Below, in pieces: positions 54,873-63,646 of a stretch of DNA of 64,000 nucleotides. This stretch comes from JACMNW01 sp963708425 (GTDB lineage: Bacteria > Pseudomonadota > Alphaproteobacteria > Rhodobacterales > Rhodobacteraceae). Position 1 is the stretch's first letter. Every line of letters begins with the position of its first letter. A program made the translations under genes and the position numbers. Under the pieces are notes generated by a model. The model had not been told where the DNA came from, did not search any database, and saw only the letters and a program-made list of their open reading frames with translations. The stretch lies in contig OY970206.1 in assembly GCA_963708425.1 (NCBI GenBank), forward strand, positions 3,100,001 through 3,164,000. The letters run 5' to 3'.

Positions 54873-55843
54873 CGCGCTTTATCGCCAACAACGGCTGGAC
54901 CCTTGGCCTTGCCGTCCTGCTGGTCCTGCTGCTGATCGCCAGCAAACTGATCCAACCCAGTTTCGGCGTCTCTGGTCTGGATTCGCTCGCCCGCGCCGCC
55001 TTGCCCTACGCGCTCGCCACCCTCGGCATGGCTGTCGTCGTCATCGCGGGCGGTATTGATCTGTCCATGGCCTCGATGATGGCTGTCGCCAGCGTTACAG
55101 CCGCCGTTCTGATGGCCGGTGCCACAGACGGCCAATCCGCCCTTGTCGTCGTGTTCGTGCTGGCCCTTGGCGCCACCATGGGTGCCATCAACGGCAGCCT
55201 GATTGTGATCACCCGCGTGCCTGACATCGTCGTCACGCTGTCGATGCTGTTCGTCTGGCAAGGCGTCGCCCTGCTGATCCTGAACGCGCCGGGGGGGGGT
55301 GCCGCCCCATGGCTGCGCAACCTGATCGTCGGCGGCGTCACACTGCCCGGCATCCCCGCCGCCCTGACACAATGGCTGCCAAAAGCGGTGGTCTTCCTCG
55401 CCCTCTGCCTCGCCATCATCTGGCTACCGATCCGCCGCTCCAAACTCGGCCTGATGTTCTATGCGGTCGGCTCCGACCCCCTTGCCGCGTTCCGCTCTGG
55501 CGTTCCAGTCGGGCGCACCCGCATCGCTGCCTACACCGTCTGCGGCCTGTTCGCGGCACTCGGCGGCCTGTCTGTCACCATGAGCACCGGCATTGGTGAA
55601 CCCATACCCGGCCCCTACCTGATGGCTTCCGTCGCCTCAGTGGTCTTGGGTGGCGTGGTGCTGGGCGGTGGTCGCGGCGGCCTGATCGGCCCCATCCTCG
55701 CGGTTTTCGTGCTGCGCTTGGTCCGCATGGACCTGACGCTCATGTCAGTCGACCCCAACGTCACCACCATCGTCGAAGGCACCATTATGGTTGTCGTCGT
55801 GATGTTTGGCGGTGTCTTGGCAATGCGGGCGCGCAGATCATGA
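54869..55843 (+). CDS. Sugar ABC transporter permease (RbsC type) 1
   Basis: 324 aa with eight to ten hydrophobic helices. Family landmarks: LGMAVVVIAGGIDLSMASMM in the first half and YAVGSDPLAAFRSGVPVGRT followed by RIAAYTVCGLFAALGG in the second, then VASVVLGGVVLGGGRGGLIG. A run of nine G at 55288-55296 is a slippage-prone site, but the frame is intact here. It overlaps both neighbours by 4 bp. Confidence 0.88.
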   Translation: MTRFIANNGWTLGLAVLLVLLLIASKLIQPSFGVSGLDSLARAALPYALATLGMAVVVIAGGIDLSMASMMAVASVTAAVLMAGATDGQSALVVVFVLALGATMGAINGSLIVITRVPDIVVTLSMLFVWQGVALLILNAPGGGAAPWLRNLIVGGVTLPGIPAALTQWLPKAVVFLALCLAIIWLPIRRSKLGLMFYAVGSDPLAAFRSGVPVGRTRIAAYTVCGLFAALGGLSVTMSTGIGEPIPGPYLMASVASVVLGGVVLGGGRGGLIGPILAVFVLRLVRMDLTLMSVDPNVTTIVEGTIMVVVVMFGGVLAMRARRS

Positions 55844-56817
55844 CAGACACAGCAACCAACCCATCCGTCCTCTCGCGCCTTGGCCGCCTGATGGTCGACA
55901 ATCCGATGATCCCGCTGATCCTGTTGCTGCTGGGCCTGATCGCACTGCTCGAGGTGATGCAACCTGGCATCGTCAACCCGCGCTGGCTGGGCAATACCAT
56001 CAAATTCGCCATCCCGCTGGCGATGCTTGCCGCTTGCCAGACCCTGACCATGCTGACTGGCGGCATCGACCTTTCGGCGGGAACCGTCGCCACCATAACC
56101 GCCTTCGTCACCGCCACATTGGCTCCGCTGCTAGGCGTGCCAGAGGCGGTGACCATCGCCCTTGCCTGCGCGCTGCTGGCAGGCTTGGTGAACGGCTTTG
56201 GCGTTGCCATTTGCCGGGTGCATCCGTTGATCATGACGCTTGGCACCGCTCTGATCAGCACCGGCTGCTTGCTGGTCTACCAACGCTTCGTTATCGCCAC
56301 CGGCGTAAAAATCCCCGATTTCCTAGTCTGGCTCGGCACAGGCCGCACGTGGGGCCTGCCGAACGGTCTGGCGCTGTTCATCCCCTTCGCCGTGCTGATC
56401 ATCTGGGCACAACGGCGCACTGGTTTTGGGCGGTTGCTATATGCCATCGGCTCCAACGAAACGGCAGCGCGGCTGTCGGGCGTGCGGGTCTGGCAAGTGC
56501 ATCTGGCCCTCTACGCGCTGTCAGGCATGATCGCGGGGCTAACCGGGCTGCTGTATCTGGGGCTGGTCAAAACCGCCTCGCTGTCGCTGGCGCTGCCGCT
56601 TGATTTGCCCTCAGTCGCGGCGGCAGTGGTTGGCGGCACCTCGATTTTCGGGGGCAGGGGCGGCTACAGCGGCACCATCCTTGGCGCGCTGATCCTGACC
56701 GTGCTTGCCACTATGCTGACCCTGCTGCAAATCCCCGAAGGCGCGCGACGCATCGTGTTCGGGCTGATCATTCTAACTGTCACAGCGCTATATATCCAGC
56801 TGACCGACCGCAGTTGA
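55840..56817 (+). CDS. Sugar ABC transporter permease (RbsC type) 2
   Basis: 325 aa. Helices and landmarks as in the first permease: TLTMLTGGIDLSAGTVATIT, YAIGSNETAARLSGVRVWQV, and VVGGTSIFGGRGGYSGTILG. The two permeases likely form a heterodimer, since each has its own gene in the same operon. It overlaps the first permease gene by 4 bp and precedes a Gfo/Idh/MocA gene by 21 bp. Confidence 0.88.
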   Translation: MTDTATNPSVLSRLGRLMVDNPMIPLILLLLGLIALLEVMQPGIVNPRWLGNTIKFAIPLAMLAACQTLTMLTGGIDLSAGTVATITAFVTATLAPLLGVPEAVTIALACALLAGLVNGFGVAICRVHPLIMTLGTALISTGCLLVYQRFVIATGVKIPDFLVWLGTGRTWGLPNGLALFIPFAVLIIWAQRRTGFGRLLYAIGSNETAARLSGVRVWQVHLALYALSGMIAGLTGLLYLGLVKTASLSLALPLDLPSVAAAVVGGTSIFGGRGGYSGTILGALILTVLATMLTLLQIPEGARRIVFGLIILTVTALYIQLTDRS

Positions 56818-56838
56818 ACCGGCGCAAGGGGGAACAAC

Positions 56839-57915
56839 ATGGCGAAGTTTCGCATCGTCGGCATCAGCTTTGATCACATGCACATGGGCGATCTGCTGCG
56901 CTTGGTGCATGATCACCCCAATGCCGAAATCGCCGGCATATTCGACCCAGACCGCGCCAAAATGGCCCATGCCATCGCCAACTTCGGCATCCCCGAAACC
57001 CGCGTCTTCACCGACTTCGACGCCTGTATGAAAGCCACCAAACCCGACCTCGCCATCCTGTGCGCCGCCACCGCCGATCACGCCAGCTACACCGAACGGC
57101 TGGCCGCTTACAGCACACACGCGTTCGTCGAAAAACCTTTCGCGGCTTCCGTCGCCGATGCCCGCCGGATGATTGCTGCCATGCAACCCACTGGCAAACT
57201 GCTGGCGGTCAACTGGCCCCTGCGGTGGGTGCCCTCCCACGTCACCGCCAAAAGCCTGATCGACCAAGGCGTTATCGGCGATCTGACCGAGGTGCATTTC
57301 TACGATGGCAACCGCGGCCCGCTGTATCACCTCGCCGACAAAATCGAAGTATCGCCAGCGGAAGTGGAGGCGCAAAAGCCGAATTCCTGGTGGTACAAAC
57401 GCAGCTCCGGTGGCGGCAGCCTGCTTGATTATCTGGGCTACGGCGCCACCCTCGGCACCTGGTACATGAATGGCAAAGCGCCAATTGAAATCACCTGCAC
57501 CATCGACCAGACCCCCGGCATTGAGGTTGACCAGCATTCCATCACCGTCTGCCGCTATGATTGCGGCCTGTCCAAAATGGAAACCCGCTGGGGCACCTTC
57601 ACCGATCCGTGGATGATCCAGCCGCAACCGCATTGCGGGTTCGTCTTTGTCGGCACTGATGGCACAATCCAAAGCCGCGATTACGCCGACCACATCACCG
57701 TGCAAACCCGTGCCCACCCCGAACCCACCGCCATCCCCGCCGACCCGCTGCCAACTGGCCAACGCAACGCCATCGAATACGTCCTAGGCTGCATTGAACA
57801 CGGCGAACCAGTCACCGGCCCCCTCGACCCCATGGTCAGCCTGCTAGGGCAACGCATCGTCGATACCGCCGCCCTGTCCGCCCGCGAAAAACGCACTCTG
57901 CCATTAATCGCATGA
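56839..57915 (+). CDS. Gfo/Idh/MocA-family oxidoreductase 2
   Basis: 358 aa. The N-terminal Rossmann region is less regular (FRIVGISFDHMHMGDLLRLV, where the usual GxGxxG is replaced). Catalytic lysine in AFVEKPFAASVADARRM (near residue 98); the substrate domain has WYKRSSGGGSLLDYLGYGAT. It could act on a different substrate from its neighbours. Its stop overlaps the next gene start by 4 bp. Confidence 0.85.
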   Translation: MAKFRIVGISFDHMHMGDLLRLVHDHPNAEIAGIFDPDRAKMAHAIANFGIPETRVFTDFDACMKATKPDLAILCAATADHASYTERLAAYSTHAFVEKPFAASVADARRMIAAMQPTGKLLAVNWPLRWVPSHVTAKSLIDQGVIGDLTEVHFYDGNRGPLYHLADKIEVSPAEVEAQKPNSWWYKRSSGGGSLLDYLGYGATLGTWYMNGKAPIEITCTIDQTPGIEVDQHSITVCRYDCGLSKMETRWGTFTDPWMIQPQPHCGFVFVGTDGTIQSRDYADHITVQTRAHPEPTAIPADPLPTGQRNAIEYVLGCIEHGEPVTGPLDPMVSLLGQRIVDTAALSAREKRTLPLIA

Positions 57916-59021
57916 CCGAACCCGCCCCCGACACCTACGCGCTGAAATCCGCAACTCTCGCGGATATTGCAGCCCCCAATCTGCCATACCTGCCACCCAC
58001 CCCGCGCACCTACCGCCCCCGCATCGGCATCATCGGCGCAGGTGGCATCGTCGCCGCCCACCTTGACGCCTACCGCAGCGCCGGTTGGGAAATTGCCGCC
58101 ATCTGCAACCGCACCCGCGCCAAAGCCGAAGCCCGCGCGCAGGAATTCGCCCCGCAAGCCCGCGTCACCGACCACTACCAAGACATCCTCGCCGACCGCA
58201 CCATAGATGTCGTCGACATCACCCCGCACCCCGCCGACCGTATCGCCATAATCGACGCCGCCCTGCGCGCTGGCAAACACGTGCTATCACAAAAGCCCTT
58301 CGTTCTTGATCTCGCCGAAGGCGAGCGGCTCATCCGCTTAGCCCGCGACAACAACGTCAAACTCGCCGTCAACCAAAACGGCCGCTGGGCGCCGCACCTT
58401 GCATGGATGCGCGAAGCCGTCCGCGCCGGGCTGATCGGCGATGTCGTAAGCGTGCATGTCTCGATCCACTGGAACCACGGCTGGATCGCCGGAACCCCGT
58501 TCGAGCAAATCGAAGACATCATCCTTTACGACTTTGGCATCCATTGGTTCGATTTCGTCAGCAGCGTCACCGCTGCCCGCGCCCACAGCGTCATAGCCAT
58601 GGCCAACACCGCGCGCGGCCAAACTGCAAAAGTGCCACTGCTGGCGCAAGTCTTGGTGCGGCTCGAAGGCGGCCAAGCCTCGCTGATCTTCGACGGTGCC
58701 GCACCTCATGGCCCCCGCGATACCACCTATATCGCAGGCACCAAAGGCAGTCTGCAAAGCGACGGCCCCGATCTTGGCAGCCAAACCGTCACCCTGACCA
58801 CCGCTGCTGGTCGTGCGCGACCAAAGCTGCAAGGCACATGGTTCAATGACGGCTTTCGCGGTGCCATGGGCGCACTGCTGGTCGCAATCGAAGACAATAC
58901 CGAACCGGCCAACAGTGCCGCTGAAAATCTGCACAGCCTCGCCATGGCCTTCGCCGCCATCCAATCCCGCCGCACGGGGCGGGAAATGGCCATTGGTGAC
59001 GCCACCAGGATCAGTATGTAA
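57912..59021 (+). CDS. Gfo/Idh/MocA-family oxidoreductase 3
   Basis: 369 aa with a 35-residue N-terminal extension before the Rossmann motif IGIIGAGGIVAAHLDAYRSA. The catalytic motif reads LSQKPFVLDLAEGERL (QKP in place of EKP, near residue 122), keeping the lysine. Substrate-domain blocks HVSIHWNHGWIAGTPFEQIE and ILYDFGIHWFDFV carry the usual Asp and His. NAD(P)-dependent; substrate unknown. Confidence 0.86.
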   Translation: MTEPAPDTYALKSATLADIAAPNLPYLPPTPRTYRPRIGIIGAGGIVAAHLDAYRSAGWEIAAICNRTRAKAEARAQEFAPQARVTDHYQDILADRTIDVVDITPHPADRIAIIDAALRAGKHVLSQKPFVLDLAEGERLIRLARDNNVKLAVNQNGRWAPHLAWMREAVRAGLIGDVVSVHVSIHWNHGWIAGTPFEQIEDIILYDFGIHWFDFVSSVTAARAHSVIAMANTARGQTAKVPLLAQVLVRLEGGQASLIFDGAAPHGPRDTTYIAGTKGSLQSDGPDLGSQTVTLTTAAGRARPKLQGTWFNDGFRGAMGALLVAIEDNTEPANSAAENLHSLAMAFAAIQSRRTGREMAIGDATRISM

Positions 59022-59032
59022 AGGGCCTTAAA

Positions 59033-60046
59033 ATGACACGCGTTCTGGTGGTTGGACTAGGCAATATGGGCCGCTCGCACGCGCTGGCGCATCATCACGC
59101 AGGCTCGCAGATTGTCGGCCTCGTTAACCGCTCTGACGTCAACCTCCCCGACCCCCTGCGCCAATACCCGCGCTTTCGCACCCTGACTGAAGCCCTGCAC
59201 ACCAAGCCCGATCTTGTAGTCATCGCCACTTATCCCGACAGCCACGCCGATCTTGCCATCCAATCCATGCAGGCGGGCGCGCATGTGTTTGTCGAAAAGC
59301 CCCTCGCCACCACTGTCGCCGATGCCAAACGCGTCACAGCCACCGCCCACACCACCAACCGCAAACTCGTCGTCGGCTACATCCTGCGCCATCATCCCTC
59401 GTGGACCCGCCTGATCGCCGAGGCCCGCGCCTTGGGTGGCCCGTTCGTCTTCCGCATGAACCTGAACCAGCAATCTACCGGCCCCGAATGGGACGTCCAC
59501 AAAGCCCTGATGCGGTCCACCTCGCCCATCGTCGATTGCGGCGTGCATTACGTCGATGTCATGTGCCAGATCACCGATGCCAACCCCATCCGCGTCCACG
59601 GCATGGGCCTGCGCCTAAGCCCCGAAATCGCGCCCGACATGTACAATTACGGCCAATTCCAAGTGGTGTTCGACGACGGCTCCATCGGCTGGTACGAGGC
59701 TGGCTGGGGCCCGATGATGTCGGAAACCGCGTTTTTCGTGAAAGACATCATCAGCCCGAACGGCTCCGTCTCCATCATCGACCCCATCAAAACCGCATCT
59801 TCAGATATCGACGGCCACACCAAAGTAGGCTCCATCCTGCTGCACCGCCCGAACGGCGACCGCCTGATCGACCTACCAGACGAGCCCGACCACCAAGCCC
59901 TCTGCAACGCCGAACAAGCCTACGTACTGCGTGCCATCGCCGAAACCATAGACCTCACCCGCCACATGCACGACGCCGTCCAATCCCTGCACATCTGCCT
60001 CGCCGCCGACGAAAGCATCCGCTCCGGGCAGGTCGTGATGCTTTAG
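59033..60046 (+). CDS. Gfo/Idh/MocA-family oxidoreductase 4
   Basis: 337 aa. Rossmann motif VLVVGLGNMGRSHALAHHHA; catalytic lysine in VFVEKPLATTVADAKRV (near residue 87); substrate domain TSPIVDCGVHYVDVMCQITD with Asp and His. Separated by 11 bp from the previous gene. It is the last clear gene of the operon that started near 47567. Confidence 0.88.
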   Translation: MTRVLVVGLGNMGRSHALAHHHAGSQIVGLVNRSDVNLPDPLRQYPRFRTLTEALHTKPDLVVIATYPDSHADLAIQSMQAGAHVFVEKPLATTVADAKRVTATAHTTNRKLVVGYILRHHPSWTRLIAEARALGGPFVFRMNLNQQSTGPEWDVHKALMRSTSPIVDCGVHYVDVMCQITDANPIRVHGMGLRLSPEIAPDMYNYGQFQVVFDDGSIGWYEAGWGPMMSETAFFVKDIISPNGSVSIIDPIKTASSDIDGHTKVGSILLHRPNGDRLIDLPDEPDHQALCNAEQAYVLRAIAETIDLTRHMHDAVQSLHICLAADESIRSGQVVML

Positions 60047-60193
60047 AGGGGTACCACCTGAAATCACATGCTGATGCCAACCAGCTACAGCAACCCGAAC
60101 TGTCCGCGCTTATTGCCGTGTGTGGGATTTCGATGGCCGTTCCGCTGAAATCTGTCAAATCAACTGGCACGGCCCCAATTAAGGAGACACCCG

Positions 60194-61186
60194 ATGTTCC
60201 GCGCCCTTCTGCTGGAAAAAGCCGCCGACGGCCAAGCCCACGCCACGGTTCAATCCCTCGACGACGCGGCCTTGCCGCCCGGCGATGTCATTGTCGATCT
60301 CGAATATTCCACCCTCAACTACAAAGATGGCCTTTGCCTGTCCGCCACCGGCGGCGGCCTCGTGCGCAATTACCCCCACATCCCCGGCATTGATTTTGCC
60401 GGCACCGTCGCCACCTCCGACGACCAACGCTACAAACCCGGTGACAAAGTCGTGCTAACTGGCTGGCGCGTCGGCGAGGCGCATTGGGGCGGCTATGCGG
60501 AAAAAGCCCGCCTCAAAGCCGACTGGCTAGTGCCGCTTCCCAAAGGTCTGACCACTCGCCAGGCCATGGCCGTCGGCACTGCTGGCCTCACCGCGATGCT
60601 TGCCATCACGGCCCTTGAGGATCACGGCCTAACTCCCTCGAAAGGCGAGGTTTTAGTCACCGGTGCCGCAGGTGGCGTCGGCTCCGTCGCCACTGCTATC
60701 CTGTCACACCTAGGCTACAGCGTCGCCGCCGTAACCGGACGCCCCGAAACCGAAGACTACCTCAAATCCCTCGGTGCCAGCCGCATCATCCCGCGCGCCG
60801 ACCTTGCCGAAACCGTCAAACGCCCGCTCGAGGCGGAACTATGGGCTGGCTGCATTGACGCCGTCGGCGGTGCCATGCTGGCGCGCGTTTTGGGCCAAAT
60901 GAAATACGGCGCGTCCGTCGCTGCTGTCGGCTTGGCTGGCGGCTCTGCACTGCCCGCGTCCGTCATCCCGTTCCTGCTGCGCGGCGTCAACCTGCTTGGC
61001 ATCGACTCGGTGATCAAACCCTATCCCGACCGCCTCCGCGCCTGGGCCCGCATCGCCACCGACCTGCCGATGCAAAAGCTGGATGAAATGATCTTGCCCG
61101 CCACTCTTGCCGACCTGCCCGCCCTTGGCGCCGCAATCCTGCATGGCGATGTCAAAGGTCGCGTCGTGGTCGACCTGCGCCAATAA
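60194..61186 (+). CDS. AcuI/YhdH-family enoyl (acrylyl-CoA-type) reductase
   Basis: 330 aa, medium-chain dehydrogenase fold without zinc ligands. NYKDGLCLSATGGGLVRNYP and PGIDFAGTV mark the family N-terminus; the NADPH site is VLVTGAAGGVGSVATAILSH followed by VTGRPETEDYLKSLGAS, whose Arg would contact the 2'-phosphate. Relatives reduce acrylyl-CoA to propionyl-CoA in Rhodobacter 3-hydroxypropionate and DMSP metabolism. No DMSP genes are nearby, so the in vivo role may be general detoxification. AAGGAGA precedes the ATG. Confidence 0.85.
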   Translation: MFRALLLEKAADGQAHATVQSLDDAALPPGDVIVDLEYSTLNYKDGLCLSATGGGLVRNYPHIPGIDFAGTVATSDDQRYKPGDKVVLTGWRVGEAHWGGYAEKARLKADWLVPLPKGLTTRQAMAVGTAGLTAMLAITALEDHGLTPSKGEVLVTGAAGGVGSVATAILSHLGYSVAAVTGRPETEDYLKSLGASRIIPRADLAETVKRPLEAELWAGCIDAVGGAMLARVLGQMKYGASVAAVGLAGGSALPASVIPFLLRGVNLLGIDSVIKPYPDRLRAWARIATDLPMQKLDEMILPATLADLPALGAAILHGDVKGRVVVDLRQ

Positions 61187-61203
61187 GCATAAACCGCTTG
61201 CGA

Positions 61204-61233
61204 ACTTCACAAGTTTCTCCATACTTGTGAAGT
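61204..61233. promoter_or_regulatory. Perfect 11-bp inverted repeat, possible operator
   Basis: ACTTCACAAGT and ACTTGTGAAGT are exact reverse complements separated by 8 bp. It lies 18 bp after the AcuI-like gene and 104 bp before the kinase gene. It is AT-rich with no T-run after it, so it looks more like a binding site for a dimeric repressor or activator than a terminator. Confidence 0.55.
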
Positions 61234-61336
61234 ATCGGCGGCTTTCATGCTCGGCACACGTTTTGCGACCCGCCTGAACTTGCCCTCAACAACGGCCGCC
61301 GTTCAATCCAAGCGAAAACCCTAAGGAAACCCCGCG

Positions 61337-62206
61337 ATGCCCCCCACTGTTCTTGTCGTAGGCTCGTTGCATCATGACATCATGATAGATGCCCCCGGTC
61401 TGCCCCGGCGCGATGAAACCATGGTTGGCACTGCTTGGTATCCAAAGTTCGGCGGCAAAGGCGGCAATCAGGCGGTCGCTGCCGCCCGGCTTGGCGCTTG
61501 CCGGATGCTGGGGGCCGTCGGGACCGATGGTTTTGGCAATTACATGCGCTTGGGGCTGACCATTGGTGGCGTGCAGGATGACTTTGTGCAAACGACGATT
61601 GATGCACCGACCGGCATCAGTGTCGCAATCGTCGATCCGGCGGGCGATTATGGCGCTGTCATCGTGTCTGGGGCCAACCTCGCGATTGATCCTGCGCCGC
61701 TGGCCGAAGACGCACTTTGGGCGGGTGTCGCGACGCTGCTTTTGCAAAACGAAGTGCCCGAGGCGCTCAACCTTGCCGCCGCCAAAGTTGCCCGAGAACG
61801 CGGCATTCCCGTTGTGCTGAACGCAGCACCCGCCAGACCGCTTTCGATTGATTTCGCGGCTTTGGTCGATGTGCTGGTGGTGAACGCGGTCGAGGCTGAA
61901 ATGATGGGTGCCGCCCCAGTCAGCGATCTGGAAACCGCCGCCAGCGCCGCCGAAACCCTCGCCGCCCGCTTTGCCGCTGTCGTCGTTACTGCCGGTGGGG
62001 CAGGCCTCGCCGCATGGTCGGCACTGGACGAGGCGTTTCATGTGCCTGCCGAAGCCGTCACCGTGCAAAGCACCCACGGCGCAGGCGATGTCTTCACCGG
62101 CACCCTAGCCGCTGCATTGGCGCAAGGGGCCCCATTGCAGACCGCCTGCGAAACCGCCTCCAAAGCCGCCGCACTGCATGTTTCAGGACTAGCCCTGGGC
62201 GGGTAG
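61337..62206 (+). CDS. PfkB-family sugar kinase (ribokinase-like)
   Basis: 289 aa. Signature 1 is GGKGGNQAVAAARLGA (near residue 36), as in ribokinases; signature 2 near the C-terminus is STHGAGDVFTGTLAAAL with the catalytic Asp (near 250). It phosphorylates a sugar, probably a pentose or deoxy-sugar, with ATP in the cytosol. AAGGAAACCCC precedes the ATG. Its last 18 bp overlap the end of the convergent xylulokinase gene. Confidence 0.88.
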   Translation: MPPTVLVVGSLHHDIMIDAPGLPRRDETMVGTAWYPKFGGKGGNQAVAAARLGACRMLGAVGTDGFGNYMRLGLTIGGVQDDFVQTTIDAPTGISVAIVDPAGDYGAVIVSGANLAIDPAPLAEDALWAGVATLLLQNEVPEALNLAAAKVARERGIPVVLNAAPARPLSIDFAALVDVLVVNAVEAEMMGAAPVSDLETAASAAETLAARFAAVVVTAGGAGLAAWSALDEAFHVPAEAVTVQSTHGAGDVFTGTLAAALAQGAPLQTACETASKAAALHVSGLALGG

Positions 62207-63646
62207 CAGCGTCGCAAATTGCTGATACCGATCGGCCAAAAGGCCTGTCAGATCCGGATCAGGCGCTATTGCGCGGGCAGCACCAGTCGGCATCGAAAGC
62301 GTCTCGAACGATGCGCCGGTGGCGACGCAAGCTAAACGCGCGGCCCCCGCCGGACCAGACACATGTGCACCCGGAGGCAGATCAACGGGCTGGTCCAAAG
62401 CAGTGGCCAATAACCGCGTCCAAAGCGCCGACCGCGACCCGCCGCCAACTACGGCAAATCGCTCGGGGATGGCGCCCACGGATTTTTGTGCCTGCACGCA
62501 ATCGGCAAACTGGAACGCGACCCCTTCCATCACAGCGTAACCCAGCATGCCCCGCGTCGTGCCGGGGTGTAGCCGATCAATGCGTCCCATCGCGTCGGGG
62601 CGGTTCAGGGGCGTGCGAATGCCGGTTAAGCTTGGTAGCATGATCGGGGCATCCTGAATGCGGCCAGTTTGGGCAAACGCCTCTGCCTCGGCGACCAAAG
62701 TCGCGGTATCGGTGCCCGTCAACCGCAGCACCCAATCAAGGGTCGCCGTGGCGCTCATCACCACGCCCATCGATAAATAGGTATCAGGTGCCGCGTGGGC
62801 GGAAGTCAGAATGGCCTTCTGAGGCCCGGGGTGGAAGGCTGCATCAACGATGCACGCCACCCCCGACGTGCCAAGTGTCAACACTGCATCACCCGGCTTT
62901 GCCGCCCCGACACCAAGGGTCGAGGCCATGTTATCGCCAGCCCCCGCAGCAACGATCACGCCTTTGCCCATGCCCCAACGGGTGGCCAGTTCTGGTCGCA
63001 AGTGGCCGGCGGGCGACCAAGGATCAACCAAAGGCGGCAGATAATCCGGGTTCCAGCCAACCAGCGCGCACAGGCTGGCATCCCACTTTCCGGAGCCACA
63101 ATCCAGCAACTGGGTGCCGCCCGCATCGGTTGGTTCCGACGCGATTTCACCAGTCAGGGCAAGGCGGACGAAATCTTTGGGCAGCAGCAGCATCCGGGCA
63201 GCGTCCATCACGCGCGGTTCGTGTTTGGCCAGCCACATCAGTTTCGGCAGCGTTATTCCCGGATCAGGCGCGCCGTTGGTGCGAGTGCCAATATCGGGGC
63301 AAAGCGCGCGCAATTCGGCGCATTCGATCAGCGCGCGTTGATCATTCCACAGCATCGCGGGCCGCAGTGGGCGATGAGCGGCGTCCAGCAAGAGGGCGGC
63401 CAGCATTTGGCCAGACAAGCCAATGCCCGCAACCGCGCCCATCAGATCAGGAACTGGCGCTGCCAATTGATCAAGGCAATGGAATGTCGCCTCGACCCAC
63501 AGATCGGCGGATTGCTCGCTCCACCCCAGATGTGGAATCGAAACCGGGATGGGGCGCGACGCCTCGGCCAGCACCTTTGCCACGCCTTCCATCAGCACGG
63601 CCTTGACGCCTGACGTGCCGATATCAATGCCGATATGCAGGCTCAT
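62189..63646 (-). CDS. xylB: Xylulokinase
   Basis: 485 aa, FGGY carbohydrate kinase. Phosphate-binding GIDIGTSGVKAVLM is at the N-terminus; the substrate region includes GLSGQMLAALLL and AMLWNDQRA; ATP-binding blocks are LTLGTSGVACIV and VVGGGSRSALWTRLLATALD near the C-terminus. Converts D-xylulose to D-xylulose-5-phosphate. The start overlaps the stop of an upstream SorC-type regulator gene (ATGA at 63643), so regulator and kinase are one transcript, probably part of a pentose or polyol operon beyond the right edge. Confidence 0.88.
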   Translation of the reverse strand: MSLHIGIDIGTSGVKAVLMEGVAKVLAEASRPIPVSIPHLGWSEQSADLWVEATFHCLDQLAAPVPDLMGAVAGIGLSGQMLAALLLDAAHRPLRPAMLWNDQRALIECAELRALCPDIGTRTNGAPDPGITLPKLMWLAKHEPRVMDAARMLLLPKDFVRLALTGEIASEPTDAGGTQLLDCGSGKWDASLCALVGWNPDYLPPLVDPWSPAGHLRPELATRWGMGKGVIVAAGAGDNMASTLGVGAAKPGDAVLTLGTSGVACIVDAAFHPGPQKAILTSAHAAPDTYLSMGVVMSATATLDWVLRLTGTDTATLVAEAEAFAQTGRIQDAPIMLPSLTGIRTPLNRPDAMGRIDRLHPGTTRGMLGYAVMEGVAFQFADCVQAQKSVGAIPERFAVVGGGSRSALWTRLLATALDQPVDLPPGAHVSGPAGAARLACVATGASFETLSMPTGAARAIAPDPDLTGLLADRYQQFATLLPAQG

